DNA of 64,000 nt from contig CAZYHR010000004.1 of assembly GCA_964647395.1 (NCBI GenBank), forward strand, positions 1-64,000, given 5' to 3'. The first letter of the stretch is position 1. Each line of letters opens with the position of its first letter. This DNA comes from Phosphoribacter sp964647395. GTDB taxonomy: Bacteria > Actinomycetota > Actinomycetes > Actinomycetales > Dermatophilaceae. Under the pieces are notes generated by a model. It did not search any database, had not been told where the DNA came from, and worked only from the letters and a program-made list of their open reading frames with translations. The position numbers and the translations under genes are program-made. This document shows positions 29,231 through 37,798 of the stretch, piece after piece.

Positions 29231-29986
29231 TCAGCAGTAGCGCGGCAGGTGGTGGGCGATCTGCCGCTGCCACCACGGCCAGTCGTGTGACACGTCGTCG
29301 CCCCACTCGTCCAGCTCGGCGTGGATCCCCTTGTCCCACAACAGCCTTGCCAGGTGCCGCGACGACGGCAGGGCCTGCGTCGGGTGGGTCTCCCAGGCGC
29401 CGCGACCGACGTTGAGCACGATGTGGGCCCGGTGCTGCAGCCAGCCCAGGTGGTCGCCGGGCAGGTCGGGCACCCACCACGTCGGGTTGGTCTCGTAGGC
29501 CGCCGCCCCGACGTCGCCCCACCCGTGCCACGCCGACGGGTCGTAGGAGCCGGACAGCCCGATGGCGACCGGGAACAGGTCGGCCCGGCGCAACGCCAGT
29601 TGCACCGCGTGGTAGGCGCCCATCGAGCAGCCGGTCGTGACGATGTCGTGGACCCCCGAGTCGTGCCCGATGAAGTCGCTGACCGGACCGGTGACCCAGC
29701 CCTGATAGGCGAGGTGGCGGCGGGCCCGCTCCTCCAGCGACAGCCAGCGGTCCGACCAGGTGTGCTGGTCGGCGGAATCGACGCAGTAGAGCTTGATCCG
29801 GCCGGCGTCGATGAGCGGGCGGATCGCCTCGACCATGCCGTTGTTCTCGTAGTCCCAGGCCCGCCCCGCCTCGCTCGGGAAGGCGATGACCGGCCGGCCC
29901 CAGTGGCCGTAGCGGATGACCACCCCCGGCAGCGGCCCGTCGGGGTGCACCCCGTGCATCGGCAACTCGACGTGCCAGCGCTCCAT
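29231..29986 (-). CDS. Esterase, alpha/beta hydrolase fold
   Basis: A 251-residue esterase of the family annotated 'esterase' (COG4947-like). The nucleophile elbow is TGCSMGAYHAVQLALRRADL, with a catalytic aspartate and histidine likely in ELDEWGDDVSHDWPWW. No signal peptide, so it is cytoplasmic. It lies 30 bp downstream of the Fes-like esterase gene and is probably in the same leftward operon as GH38. Confidence 0.75.
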   Translation of the reverse strand: MERWHVELPMHGVHPDGPLPGVVIRYGHWGRPVIAFPSEAGRAWDYENNGMVEAIRPLIDAGRIKLYCVDSADQHTWSDRWLSLEERARRHLAYQGWVTGPVSDFIGHDSGVHDIVTTGCSMGAYHAVQLALRRADLFPVAIGLSGSYDPSAWHGWGDVGAAAYETNPTWWVPDLPGDHLGWLQHRAHIVLNVGRGAWETHPTQALPSSRHLARLLWDKGIHAELDEWGDDVSHDWPWWQRQIAHHLPRYC

Positions 29987-30016
29987 GGCGTCAATCTAGC
30001 GGGCGGCGGGCGGGGG

Positions 30017-31078
30017 TCAGGGCTCGCCCCAGACCAGGGTGAGCAGGTCCGGCAGCAGCGGGTCCAGCAGGTCGCGCCAGGTGGTGAAGGTGTGGGTGTC
30101 GGCCACCTGCCGGTCGATCACCGGCAGCCCGAGCTCGCGCAGGTGGCGTGCGAGCTGGGTGTTGTTGTGCCGGTTCTCCTCGACGGTCCCCCAGCCCAGC
30201 GCCACGGCCGGGCGAGCGGGGGCGGCCGGGGCGGCGTGCACCTCGGCGACGAAGTCGACGACCTCGCGCCAGTACGCGAATCCGCTTTCCTGAGAGTCGA
30301 GCTCGGGCGTGAAGAACGACCCGGACAGCAGCAGCAGCCCGGCGAAGGTGCCGGGGTGACGCCACTCGGCGTGCAGCGCGGCGAGCCCGCCGAGGGAGGC
30401 GCCGGCGAGCACGGGTGGCCGGGAGGTCGGGTGCCAGCCGAGGACCTTCGGGACCACCTGCTCGGTGAGCGCGCGCGCGTAGGCCGGGTTGGCGGCATAC
30501 CGGGGGTTGCGGTCGCCGGGGGCCAGCAGGGCGACCCGCATCCGCGGCAGCCGGCCGAGCTCGCCGAAGGCCCCGACCAGGTGGGTCAGCCCGGCGAACT
30601 CGTCGAGTTCGGGGCCGTCGTGGGCGAACAGCATCGGCAGCGGCTCGTCGAACTCGGCGTCGTCGGGCGACCAGACGACGACATCGATGTCGCCGGCTAC
30701 GGTGTCGGTGACGGTGTGCGCCAGCCGATGACAGGAGATGGCCGGCGCCTGCAGCCAGGCGGGCACCCGGTAGCCGGGCAGCGCCAGCCACGACTTGGGC
30801 CCGAAGGGACCGTCGACGGTCAGCGGGTTGCGAGGGTCGAGCAGGAAGGCGCGCTCCTCACCGAGGGCCGGGTGTGAGGCGGTGAACTGGTATTCGACCC
30901 GGTCGGCCGGCGGGTGCGGCCAGTGCAGCTCCCAGCCGCCGGTCACCGGCTCGAGCAGGCTCGGTAGGCCGGGGACGTCGAGGTCGTGCCAGACGCGCAC
31001 CTCGCGCAGGTCGTGGTCGGGGTCGGCCAGCCGGAAGACGAGCTCACGCGGGGTGACCTGGGTGCGCAGCACGCTCAC
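30017..31078 (-). CDS. Enterochelin-esterase-like hydrolase
   Basis: A 353-residue protein. An N-terminal immunoglobulin-like domain (about 110 residues, including WELHWPHPPADRVEYQF) precedes an esterase domain with MLFAHDGPELDEFAG and nucleophile LAGASLGGLAALHAEWRHPG; the catalytic His is likely in DTHTFTTW. This is the Fes layout, but homologues also act on other esters. Its GTG start overlaps the GH38 stop (GTGA). Confidence 0.75.
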   Translation of the reverse strand: MSVLRTQVTPRELVFRLADPDHDLREVRVWHDLDVPGLPSLLEPVTGGWELHWPHPPADRVEYQFTASHPALGEERAFLLDPRNPLTVDGPFGPKSWLALPGYRVPAWLQAPAISCHRLAHTVTDTVAGDIDVVVWSPDDAEFDEPLPMLFAHDGPELDEFAGLTHLVGAFGELGRLPRMRVALLAPGDRNPRYAANPAYARALTEQVVPKVLGWHPTSRPPVLAGASLGGLAALHAEWRHPGTFAGLLLLSGSFFTPELDSQESGFAYWREVVDFVAEVHAAPAAPARPAVALGWGTVEENRHNNTQLARHLRELGLPVIDRQVADTHTFTTWRDLLDPLLPDLLTLVWGEP

Positions 31079-34000
31079 TCGCGCACCTGCGCCCGCAGCC
31101 GGAGGGTGACCACCTGGAAGGGCCTGAGCGACAACGAGATCCGCCGGTCGACCCGCTCCAGCAGGGCTGCGGTGAGGTCGCGCGGGTCGTCCGGGGCGAC
31201 CCGCTGCTCGTGCAGGTCGGTGACCCAGGCGTCGGCCACGTCGAAGGAGGTGTGCAGGCGGGCCCCGGACCGGTTGCCCAGCGGCTCGTAGAGCCGCACG
31301 ACGAGGTCACCGCTGCGATCGTCGGCCAGCTTGACCGTCTCGACGACCAGCGGCCCGGAGACGCGCACCAGCGGCTCGACACCGGCGCCCTCGCGGGTGC
31401 GCGGCGGGTGCGCGAGGGCGTAGCCGAGCCGGACCGCGTCGGCGACCGTCGCGGCCGGCATGACCCGGAAGGAGAACGAGTGCTGGCCCTGGTCGGCCTC
31501 GGGGTCGGGGAACTGCGGGCCCCGCAGCAGGCTGGCGCGCACCGTCGAGTAGCTGCCCCCGCCGGGCCGGGCCGAGCGGGTCACGTCCCACCCGTAGGTG
31601 CGCTCGTTGGCGATCGCCACCCCGTAGCCCGGCTCGCCGAGGTGCACCCAGCGGTGGGCGTTGACCTCGAACCGGTGGTGGTCCCAGGAGGTGTTCTCGT
31701 GGGTGGGTCGGGTGACGTGCCCGAACTGGGTCTCGAAGCGGGCGTGGTCGGTGTGCACGTCGACCGGCCAGGCGAGCTTGAGCAGGGTGTCCTGCTCGTG
31801 CCAGTCGACGTCGACGCGCAGGTCCAGCCACGGCCGGCGCGGGCTGAGCGAATAGGTCTGCACGACACGCGATCTCCCGTCCACACCGAAGCGCCGGGCC
31901 ACCCGGACGGTGGCCGACCCGTCGGCGTCCGCCCCGCCCTGGTCGACCTCGATCGCGACGACGTCGGTGAGGTCCTGGACCCGGTTGCGGTAGAAGCGAT
32001 CGACGTCCCACGCGTCCCAGGCGTTGGGCAGGTCGGGGTGGACCTGCAGCAGCCCCCAGGCCAGGCCGGGCGGCACGACCTCGCGCCCGCCGGCCAGGTC
32101 GTGGACTGAGGTCAGCAGCCCGCGCGCGTCGACGACCACCCGCAGCCGCCCGTTGTCGAGCACCGCCTGGCCGCCGGTGGCCACGACGACGACCGGCCCG
32201 GCCGGACGCGCCGGGTCGGTGTCGCCGCCCATGGCGATGCCCTCGCCGACGACCGGTGCGGCCTGCAACCGGACGGTATGCCGCGCGGCCGGCGCCACCG
32301 GCCGGCCGGCCGCGCGGCCGGCCGGCTCGCGGTCGGTGTCGCTGTCGGTGTCGCGGTCGGTGTCGGTGTCGCCGGCGGTGTCGCCGGCGGTGTCGCTGTC
32401 GCTGTCGCCGTCGCCGTCGAGGGCGGTGAGCGCGTCGAGGGCGGCGTCGATGATCGCCTCGAGCTGCTCCGCGACGTAGGCGTGGGCCTGCTCGGCCTCG
32501 TCGTGGACCCAGGCGATCGAGGACCCCGGCAGGATGTCGTGGAACTGCGCGAGCAGCAGCAGCTGCCAGAGCTCCTCGAGCTCGTCGTAGGGGTAGTCGA
32601 GCAACTGGCGCACGGCGGCGGTGCTGGCCCACAGCTCGGCCTCCCGGATGAGCCGCTCGCAGCGCCGGTTGCCCTCCTTGGTGCGGGCCTGGCTGGTGAA
32701 GGTCGCCCGGTGCAGCTCGAGATAGAGCTCGCCGCTCCACACCGCCGGGTCGCGGTGGGTCTGCTCGGCGCGCTCGAAGAAGGCGGCCGGGCGCTCGAGC
32801 ACGACCTCGGGCAGGCCCTCGAGCGAGCGGATCCGCTCGGCCCGGGCGAGCATCTCGCGGGTCGGGCCGCCGCCGCCGTCGCCGTAGCCGAATGGCACGA
32901 GCGCGACCGAGCTGCGGCCCTTGTCCGCGAAGTTGGCGCACGCGTGGGCCAGGTCGCGGACGGACAGGTCGGAGTTGTAGGTATCGGCGCTGGGGAAGTG
33001 GGTGAAGATCCGGGTGCCGTCGATGCCCTCCCACCAGAACGAGTGGTGCGGGAAACGGTCGACCTGGTTCCAGGACAGCTTCTGGGTGAGGAACCACTTC
33101 ATGCCGGCCAGCACCGCCAACTGCGGCAGCGCGCCGCTGTAGCCGAACGAGTCCGGCAGCCAGACCTCCTGGCAGCGGTAGCCGAAGCGTGCCTCGAAGT
33201 AGCGTCGGCCGTAGGTGAACTGGCGGCACAGCGCCTCGCCCCCGGCGAGGTTGGCGTCCGGCTCGACCCACATGCCACCGACCGGCACGACCCGGCCGTC
33301 GGCCACCGCCTGACGCAGCCGGGTGAACAGCAGCGGCTCGTCGCCCTCCAGCCAGGCGCAGTGCTGGGCGGCCGGCAGCGCGAAGACCAGCGGAGCGTGG
33401 CGGGACACGTCGTCGACCAGGCGCAGCACGTTGGCCACGGTGCGGGCGACCTTGCGGCGGGTCTCGCGCACCGGCCACAGCCAGGCCGAGTCGATGTGGG
33501 CGTGCCCGACCGCGGACAGCCGCATCGCGCTGGCGGCGGCCGGCGCGGCCATCGCGTCGGCCAGCCGGGCGCGGGCGGCGCGGGCCGTGCCGGGCACGTC
33601 GGTCAGGTCGAGCGCGTCGATGGCCTCGTCGAGCGCCCGCAGCACCTGCCAGGCGCGATGCCCGTCCGCGGGCAGCACCTCGACGAGCTCGACGAGGGTC
33701 TGCAGGTCGCGGCGCAGCTCGCGCACCTCCGGGTGCACCCGGACCAGGTCGGCGCGGGCCAGCCGATAGAGCGGGTCGGCCGGGCAGGTCGCCGGGTCGC
33801 CGAGCGGGGTCGGCCGGAAGCCGTGCGCGAGCAGCGCCGGGTTGGCGGCCGCTTCGACGAAGAACTCGACCGAGCCGTCCGGGTCGGCCGCCACCGGCAG
33901 CCAGTCGTTGCGGGGGTTGAGCGCCTTGACGATGGCGCCGTCGGGGGTGCGGACCAGCGCCTCGGCCTGCATGCCGGGCGAGGCGTCGATCCAGCCGAGG

Positions 34001-34293
34001 TCGACGACGGCCTCGATGACCTGGTCGCGCAGGTCGGCCGGCACCATCCCCCGGAGCCGAAACCACGTGGTGCCCCATGGCGGCCCCCACGGATCACCGA
34101 CCGAACAGGGCTGGTATGCCGCGGACAACCCCTTGCGGGCCGGCACCGGCTCCCCGCTGCCGGGGCCCCACGGACCCGGGATCGGCCAGCACGCGACCTC
34201 GAACCCGGCCACCGTCTCGGTCTCGGCCGGCATGACCCGCTCCAGCAGGTGCCGCCGGGCCCGGCCCAGCGTGATGGAGCGGTCGTCGTGCAT
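31075..34293 (-). CDS. Glycoside hydrolase family 38 alpha-mannosidase
   Basis: A 1072-residue alpha-mannosidase. GH38 signatures: the zinc-binding opening SAVGHAHIDSAWLWPVRETR near residue 265, the nucleophile region WLPDSFGYSGALPQL and downstream SFWWEGIDGTRIFTHFPSADT. An N-terminal beta domain precedes the catalytic barrel and a C-terminal beta-sandwich follows. Between them is a low-complexity Asp/Thr/Ser/Gly tract near residues 625-660. No signal peptide, so it probably works in the cytosol on imported mannosides. It leads an operon with two esterases and is preceded by an array of cre-like sites. An open frame runs further upstream through the repeats but has no start support. Confidence 0.85.
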   Translation of the reverse strand: MHDDRSITLGRARRHLLERVMPAETETVAGFEVACWPIPGPWGPGSGEPVPARKGLSAAYQPCSVGDPWGPPWGTTWFRLRGMVPADLRDQVIEAVVDLGWIDASPGMQAEALVRTPDGAIVKALNPRNDWLPVAADPDGSVEFFVEAAANPALLAHGFRPTPLGDPATCPADPLYRLARADLVRVHPEVRELRRDLQTLVELVEVLPADGHRAWQVLRALDEAIDALDLTDVPGTARAARARLADAMAAPAAASAMRLSAVGHAHIDSAWLWPVRETRRKVARTVANVLRLVDDVSRHAPLVFALPAAQHCAWLEGDEPLLFTRLRQAVADGRVVPVGGMWVEPDANLAGGEALCRQFTYGRRYFEARFGYRCQEVWLPDSFGYSGALPQLAVLAGMKWFLTQKLSWNQVDRFPHHSFWWEGIDGTRIFTHFPSADTYNSDLSVRDLAHACANFADKGRSSVALVPFGYGDGGGGPTREMLARAERIRSLEGLPEVVLERPAAFFERAEQTHRDPAVWSGELYLELHRATFTSQARTKEGNRRCERLIREAELWASTAAVRQLLDYPYDELEELWQLLLLAQFHDILPGSSIAWVHDEAEQAHAYVAEQLEAIIDAALDALTALDGDGDSDSDTAGDTAGDTDTDRDTDSDTDREPAGRAAGRPVAPAARHTVRLQAAPVVGEGIAMGGDTDPARPAGPVVVVATGGQAVLDNGRLRVVVDARGLLTSVHDLAGGREVVPPGLAWGLLQVHPDLPNAWDAWDVDRFYRNRVQDLTDVVAIEVDQGGADADGSATVRVARRFGVDGRSRVVQTYSLSPRRPWLDLRVDVDWHEQDTLLKLAWPVDVHTDHARFETQFGHVTRPTHENTSWDHHRFEVNAHRWVHLGEPGYGVAIANERTYGWDVTRSARPGGGSYSTVRASLLRGPQFPDPEADQGQHSFSFRVMPAATVADAVRLGYALAHPPRTREGAGVEPLVRVSGPLVVETVKLADDRSGDLVVRLYEPLGNRSGARLHTSFDVADAWVTDLHEQRVAPDDPRDLTAALLERVDRRISLSLRPFQVVTLRLRAQVRE

Positions 34294-34403
34294 GCGGGCC
34301 AGCCTAGTCAGCGACGCGCAGCGCGGCGCGGGGCCGGTCCCAGGGCCGAGCAGGGCCGGTTCCGGGCCGAGCAGGGCCGGTCCCGCGCCCGGCATACCCC
34401 CCC

Positions 34404-34652
34404 CAGTGAAAACGGTTGCCTGGAACGTTCCCCGGACCCCCCCTCCCAGTGAAAACGGTTGCCTGGAACATTCCCCGGACCCCCCCTCCCAGTGAAAACG
34501 GTTGCCTGGAACGTTTCCCGGACCCCCCTCCCAGTGAAAACGGTTGCCTGGAACGTTTCCCGGACCCGGTTGCCTGGAACGTTTTCCCGCCCCCTCCAGT
34601 GAAAACGGTTGCCTGGAACGTTCCGCAAAGGTTCCAGGCAACCGTTTTCACC
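34404..34652. repeat. 43-bp repeat array with cre-like sites, upstream of GH38
   Basis: A 26-bp core (CAGTGAAAACGGTTGCCTGG followed by AACGTT) recurs at 34404, 34447 (AACATT variant), 34490, 34532 and 34597, with a partial copy at 34568-34583. The regular period is 42-43 bp, about four helical turns. The spacer is a constant C-rich tract, not variable as in CRISPR. An inverted copy (34632-34652) forms with the last direct copy a perfect 21-bp stem and an 11-nt loop. Each core contains TGAAAACGGTTGCC, which fits the LacI/CcpA cre consensus at 12 of 14 positions, and the palindrome GGAACGTTCC occurs in some copies. Confidence 0.85.
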
Positions 34653-34689
34653 GGGAGGAGCGGGACGCCGGCAACGGTCCGGTCGGGCG

Positions 34690-34806
34690 GGGGTCAGCCG
34701 CGGCAGGGGTCAGCCGCGGCAGGGGTCAGCCGCGGCAGGGGTCAGCCGCGGCAGGGGTCCGGCGCGGCCCGGGGGTCAGGCGCGGCCCGGGGGTCAGGCG
34801 CGGCGG
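34690..34806. repeat. 16-bp and 18-bp tandem repeats
   Basis: Four perfect copies of GGGGTCAGCCGCGGCA (34690-34753) are followed by three copies of a related 17-18-bp unit GGGGTCAGGCGCGGCCCG (34754-34806). It is a minisatellite filling the space between the GH38 operator array and the stop codon of the Mrf-like gene. Confidence 0.85.
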
Positions 34807-34807
34807 C

Positions 34808-35995
34808 TCAGACGTGGCGCGGGTCGCGACAGGGGAGGGCGAGCGGGGCGGGGCTGGTCGTCGAGGGGCGGATCGGGCCCAGCCAGGGCTCGAGGCCGTC
34901 GTAGCCGGTGCTCCAGAGCAGGCCGCGCTCGGCGAGTTCGTCGACCGTGCACAGGGCAGCGTCAAAGGCCGCGACGAGTTCGTCCCGCTGGGCCACCGCG
35001 ATGGCCCCCCGCCCCAGACCGCTGACCAGCAGGTTGGTCAGCCGGGCCAGGTCGCCCCACGCCGGGCCGTTGCCGATGCTCAACTGGCCGCCGGCGCCGT
35101 CCCAGACGATCGCCTGGTCCGGCCGGGTGGGCAGCCAGAAGCAGCCGCGCGACCGATAGGGCCCGCCGCCGAGTGCCTCGAGCTGCTCCTGCAGGCGGCG
35201 CGGGTGGAACGGCCGGTCCGAGCTCAGCGCAAGGCTCCACGCGCCGTCACCAGCGAGTTGCCCGGCGCCCGAGCCGCGAGCCGGACGACGCAGCGGGTCG
35301 ACCCAGGTGTCGACCGCCTCGCAGTCGTGGTGGGCGTCGAGCAGCACCTGGCGCGGCAGCGCCGTCGAGTCGGCGACGACGAGGGCGTCCGGGCGGGCGA
35401 GCATCCGGACCAGCTCGACCTCGGCCGGCCGGGCGCCGCCGCCGTCGAGGTCGGTGAGCAGCACGAGATCGGCGGATTCGACCAGCCCGCAGGCAACTTC
35501 GGCCACGCCCCGCCGGTCGTCGGCTCGGCCGGCCAGGCCCCGCTCGGCCAACAGGTCGGATCCGAGCAGGTCACCGCCCACCCCCGCCCCGGCCACCCCA
35601 GAGCCGGCCAGAGCGGCGACGACCGCGGCGATCCGCACCGAGGAGGCGGGCCGGTCGGTGACCGCCCGGCAGACGGGCCGGGCGGAACACCCGATCGGCA
35701 GCGGGACGACGATCGCCGACCACCGGCCGGAGGCGGCCAGCCGCTCGAGGGTCGGCGCGACGTCCTCGGCGACCAGGCAGGACCGGCAGGCGTGGGCCAA
35801 CTGCACTTCGGTCCGGTCGACCAGGCCGGCGGCGTCGGCGACGACCCGGTGCGTCGCGCCGGTGTGCGGGTCGATGTCGTAGCTGACGGCGACCGCGCGC
35901 GGCAGGTCCCATTGCAGGCCGATGGTCACCGCCCCGGTCGCCTCGGGGGACACCCCGGTGACCAGATAGGCCGGAACTCCACTGTGTCTCGTCAT
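34808..35995 (-). CDS. Mrf-like CobW-family protein, P-loop lost
   Basis: A 395-residue protein of the CobW/COG0523 family. The C-terminal CobW domain is clear (DRPFHPRRLQEQLEALGG and SRGCFWLPTRPDQAIVWDGA), and a metal-site-like motif sits at LAHACRSCLVAEDVAPTL. The N-terminus, where CobW proteins have a GxxGxGKT loop, reads AYLVTGVSPEATGAVTIGLQ and has no Walker A. From memory, the same degeneracy and layout occur in mycobacterial Rv0106/Mrf, which recruits a hibernation factor to zinc-free ribosomes. I see no AT-rich Zur-type box upstream and no alternative ribosomal protein genes. Role in zinc or ribosome biology is inference. Confidence 0.65.
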   Translation of the reverse strand: MTRHSGVPAYLVTGVSPEATGAVTIGLQWDLPRAVAVSYDIDPHTGATHRVVADAAGLVDRTEVQLAHACRSCLVAEDVAPTLERLAASGRWSAIVVPLPIGCSARPVCRAVTDRPASSVRIAAVVAALAGSGVAGAGVGGDLLGSDLLAERGLAGRADDRRGVAEVACGLVESADLVLLTDLDGGGARPAEVELVRMLARPDALVVADSTALPRQVLLDAHHDCEAVDTWVDPLRRPARGSGAGQLAGDGAWSLALSSDRPFHPRRLQEQLEALGGGPYRSRGCFWLPTRPDQAIVWDGAGGQLSIGNGPAWGDLARLTNLLVSGLGRGAIAVAQRDELVAAFDAALCTVDELAERGLLWSTGYDGLEPWLGPIRPSTTSPAPLALPCRDPRHV

Positions 35996-36169
35996 CACTG
36001 CCCCCGGTGCCGCCGTTGCCGGCCCGCCCACCCCGAGGGGGGCCGTGCGCGCCCAACCTAGCGGATCGTCGTGGGCCGCGCGCGTCGATGCCCGCGGTCG
36101 GTCGGGTCGATCGGCTGGTTCGGTCAGAGCGGTCGGCCAGCCGGGGCGGCAGGCGGGTCGGGCAGGCGG

Positions 36170-37114
36170 TCAGTCCGGGCCGAGGGCGAGGTCGGCCGCC
36201 TCGACGGCACTGCCCACCGACCAGGCGACGCCGCTGCCGGCGTGGCCGTAGCAGTGCACCACCCGGCGCCCGGACGCCAGCACCTGACGCTCGACCCGCA
36301 CCTCGGGGCGCGCCGGGCGGAAGCCGACCCGATGATCGAGCACCTCGGCGCCGGCCAGTCGCGGCTCCGCGGCGGCGCAGCGGGCCAGGATCTGCTCGGC
36401 GACCTGCGCGATGGGCTCGGGCGTGAGGTCGGAGCCACCGGCGTAGCCACCGCAGACCGCGACCGGACCGAGCGCCGGGTCATCGTGGAGCATCCAGCTG
36501 ATCCACTCGACGCCCTCGGTGTATTCCCAGAAGCAGTCGGTCAGGCCCGGGTCGCGCACCACGACATGCTGGCCGCGGTTGGCGGTGACGGTCGGGTCGC
36601 CGGCCAGCGCCCCCGCCTGCCAGCCGGCGGCGTTGACGACGACCTGGTCCGAGAGCCGGTCCAGATCGGTCACCCGGGCGGTGTCGATCGCGACGCCGCG
36701 GGCCTGGGCCTGCCGCTCCAGCCAGGCGAGATACGGCGGCATACAGACATAGAGCAGGGTATGCCGCAGCCCGGACCCCCGCTCGAAGCCGCCGGGCAGG
36801 TGGGCGCCGGTCAGCCGGCCCGGGGTGTCGGCGGGCACCGCGAGCCCGGTCCGGGAGGCGACCACGGCCGAGCGCAGCGAGACGCCGGTGGCAGGGTCGT
36901 CGATCAGCGGCCGGAGCCGGGCCTCGGTGGCTGCGACCCAGCCGCGGTGCCGCCGTTCGGCGCCCGGGCTGCCCGCGACCATGGCGCCCGCGGCATACGA
37001 GGTGGTGTCGCGGCCACGGTGCTCGGCGACGACCCGCACGTCAGCGCCGCGATCGGCGAGTTCGAGGGCGCAGGTCAGCCCGATGACGCCGGCTCCGACG
37101 ACGGTGACCCGCAT
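36170..37114 (-). CDS. D-amino-acid-oxidase-like FAD oxidoreductase
   Basis: A 314-residue flavoenzyme. The start is fixed by AGGAGGAACC just upstream. The N-terminal dinucleotide fold reads MRVTVVGAGVIGLTCALELA; SYAAGAMVAGSPGAE matches the FAD-contacting loop of the DAO family, and the C-terminal VVHCYGHAGSGVAWSVGSAV closes the FAD site. It should oxidise a D-amino acid or similar amine. Two 9-mer copies at 36736 and 36759 lie inverted within the gene. Confidence 0.85.
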   Translation of the reverse strand: MRVTVVGAGVIGLTCALELADRGADVRVVAEHRGRDTTSYAAGAMVAGSPGAERRHRGWVAATEARLRPLIDDPATGVSLRSAVVASRTGLAVPADTPGRLTGAHLPGGFERGSGLRHTLLYVCMPPYLAWLERQAQARGVAIDTARVTDLDRLSDQVVVNAAGWQAGALAGDPTVTANRGQHVVVRDPGLTDCFWEYTEGVEWISWMLHDDPALGPVAVCGGYAGGSDLTPEPIAQVAEQILARCAAAEPRLAGAEVLDHRVGFRPARPEVRVERQVLASGRRVVHCYGHAGSGVAWSVGSAVEAADLALGPD

Positions 37115-37158
37115 GGTTCCTCCTGGGCGATGCGAACCGGACAAACCCCCACAAACGG

Positions 37159-37194
37159 CGGTATGCCGCGCGCCCCCGAGCGCACGGCATACCG
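37159..37194 (-). terminator. Hairpin built from two inverted GTATGCCG elements
   Basis: CGGTATGCCGCGCGC (37159-37173) pairs with GCGCACGGCATACCG (37180-37194): a 15-bp stem with one mismatch and a 6-nt loop. It lies downstream of the Rv0909-like gene and upstream of the FAD oxidoreductase, so it fits a terminator made from the dispersed 9-mer in inverted orientation. Confidence 0.7.
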
Positions 37195-37273
37195 GACCGT
37201 GGTGGTGTCTGTGGTGTCGAGAGGCAGTCTAGTGCCTTGCTCTCCGATGCGCTCGGCGGGCCGGAGCGAACGA

Positions 37274-37666
37274 CTACACCTCGTCGGTGTGCGCTCCCCA
37301 GGGGCTCGGGGCGCCCGGCTGGGCCGAGGGCGCCGGTGTGTCCTGCGGGGTGCCGGCCGGCTCGGTCTCGGTGCCTGCGGCATCCTGGACCGGCCGCTTC
37401 GCGGCGAGCTTGTCGACCCCGATGACGACCTGGCTGCGGACCTTGTCGACCGTGTCGGCGTACTTGCCCTCGGTCTTGCTGTCGATGGTCGTGGCGGCCT
37501 TGTCGACGAACGAGGCGACCTTCTCGCGGTTGTCGTGGGCCAGCTCGCCGGCTCGCTCGACGCCGCGCTTGACGGCCTTCTCGGTCGCCCCGGTCAGCTG
37601 GTCGAGGCGACGGTCGAGGTCGAGCTCGTCGAGCTTGGCCTTGAGGGTCTCGGTGATGTTGGACAT
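37274..37666 (-). CDS. Rv0909/MT0933-like small protein
   Basis: A 130-residue charged, helical protein. The central SFVDKAATTIDSKTEGKYAD then TVDKVRSQV matches the MT0933 'antitoxin' family motif (FVDxKTxGKY). The C-terminus is a Pro/Thr/Ala tail. No toxin partner is adjacent. Most family members in actinobacteria stand alone and look more like stress or structural small proteins, so a toxin-antitoxin role is not supported here. Confidence 0.7.
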   Translation of the reverse strand: MSNITETLKAKLDELDLDRRLDQLTGATEKAVKRGVERAGELAHDNREKVASFVDKAATTIDSKTEGKYADTVDKVRSQVVIGVDKLAAKRPVQDAAGTETEPAGTPQDTPAPSAQPGAPSPWGAHTDEV

Positions 37667-37798
37667 GAGGCTCTCCCTGCTGCCTGTCGGTGCGACCGGG
37701 TTTCCGGCTGCACTGGGTCAAACGGTCCTCGCCCGGGACGCTGTTCCCGGGTGCGGGTCAGGTGTTTCCCTGATCTTCGCGGCGCAAACCCGCCGGGC

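Noticed and set aside
34404..34652. CRISPR-like spacing of repeats
   Set aside because: The spacers are short, C-rich and essentially identical between units, and the last unit is inverted; no cas genes are present. It is a tandem repeat with the unit including the 'spacer'.
37274..37666. Toxin-antitoxin module for the MT0933-like protein
   Set aside because: No toxin-like partner on either side, and relatives usually stand alone.
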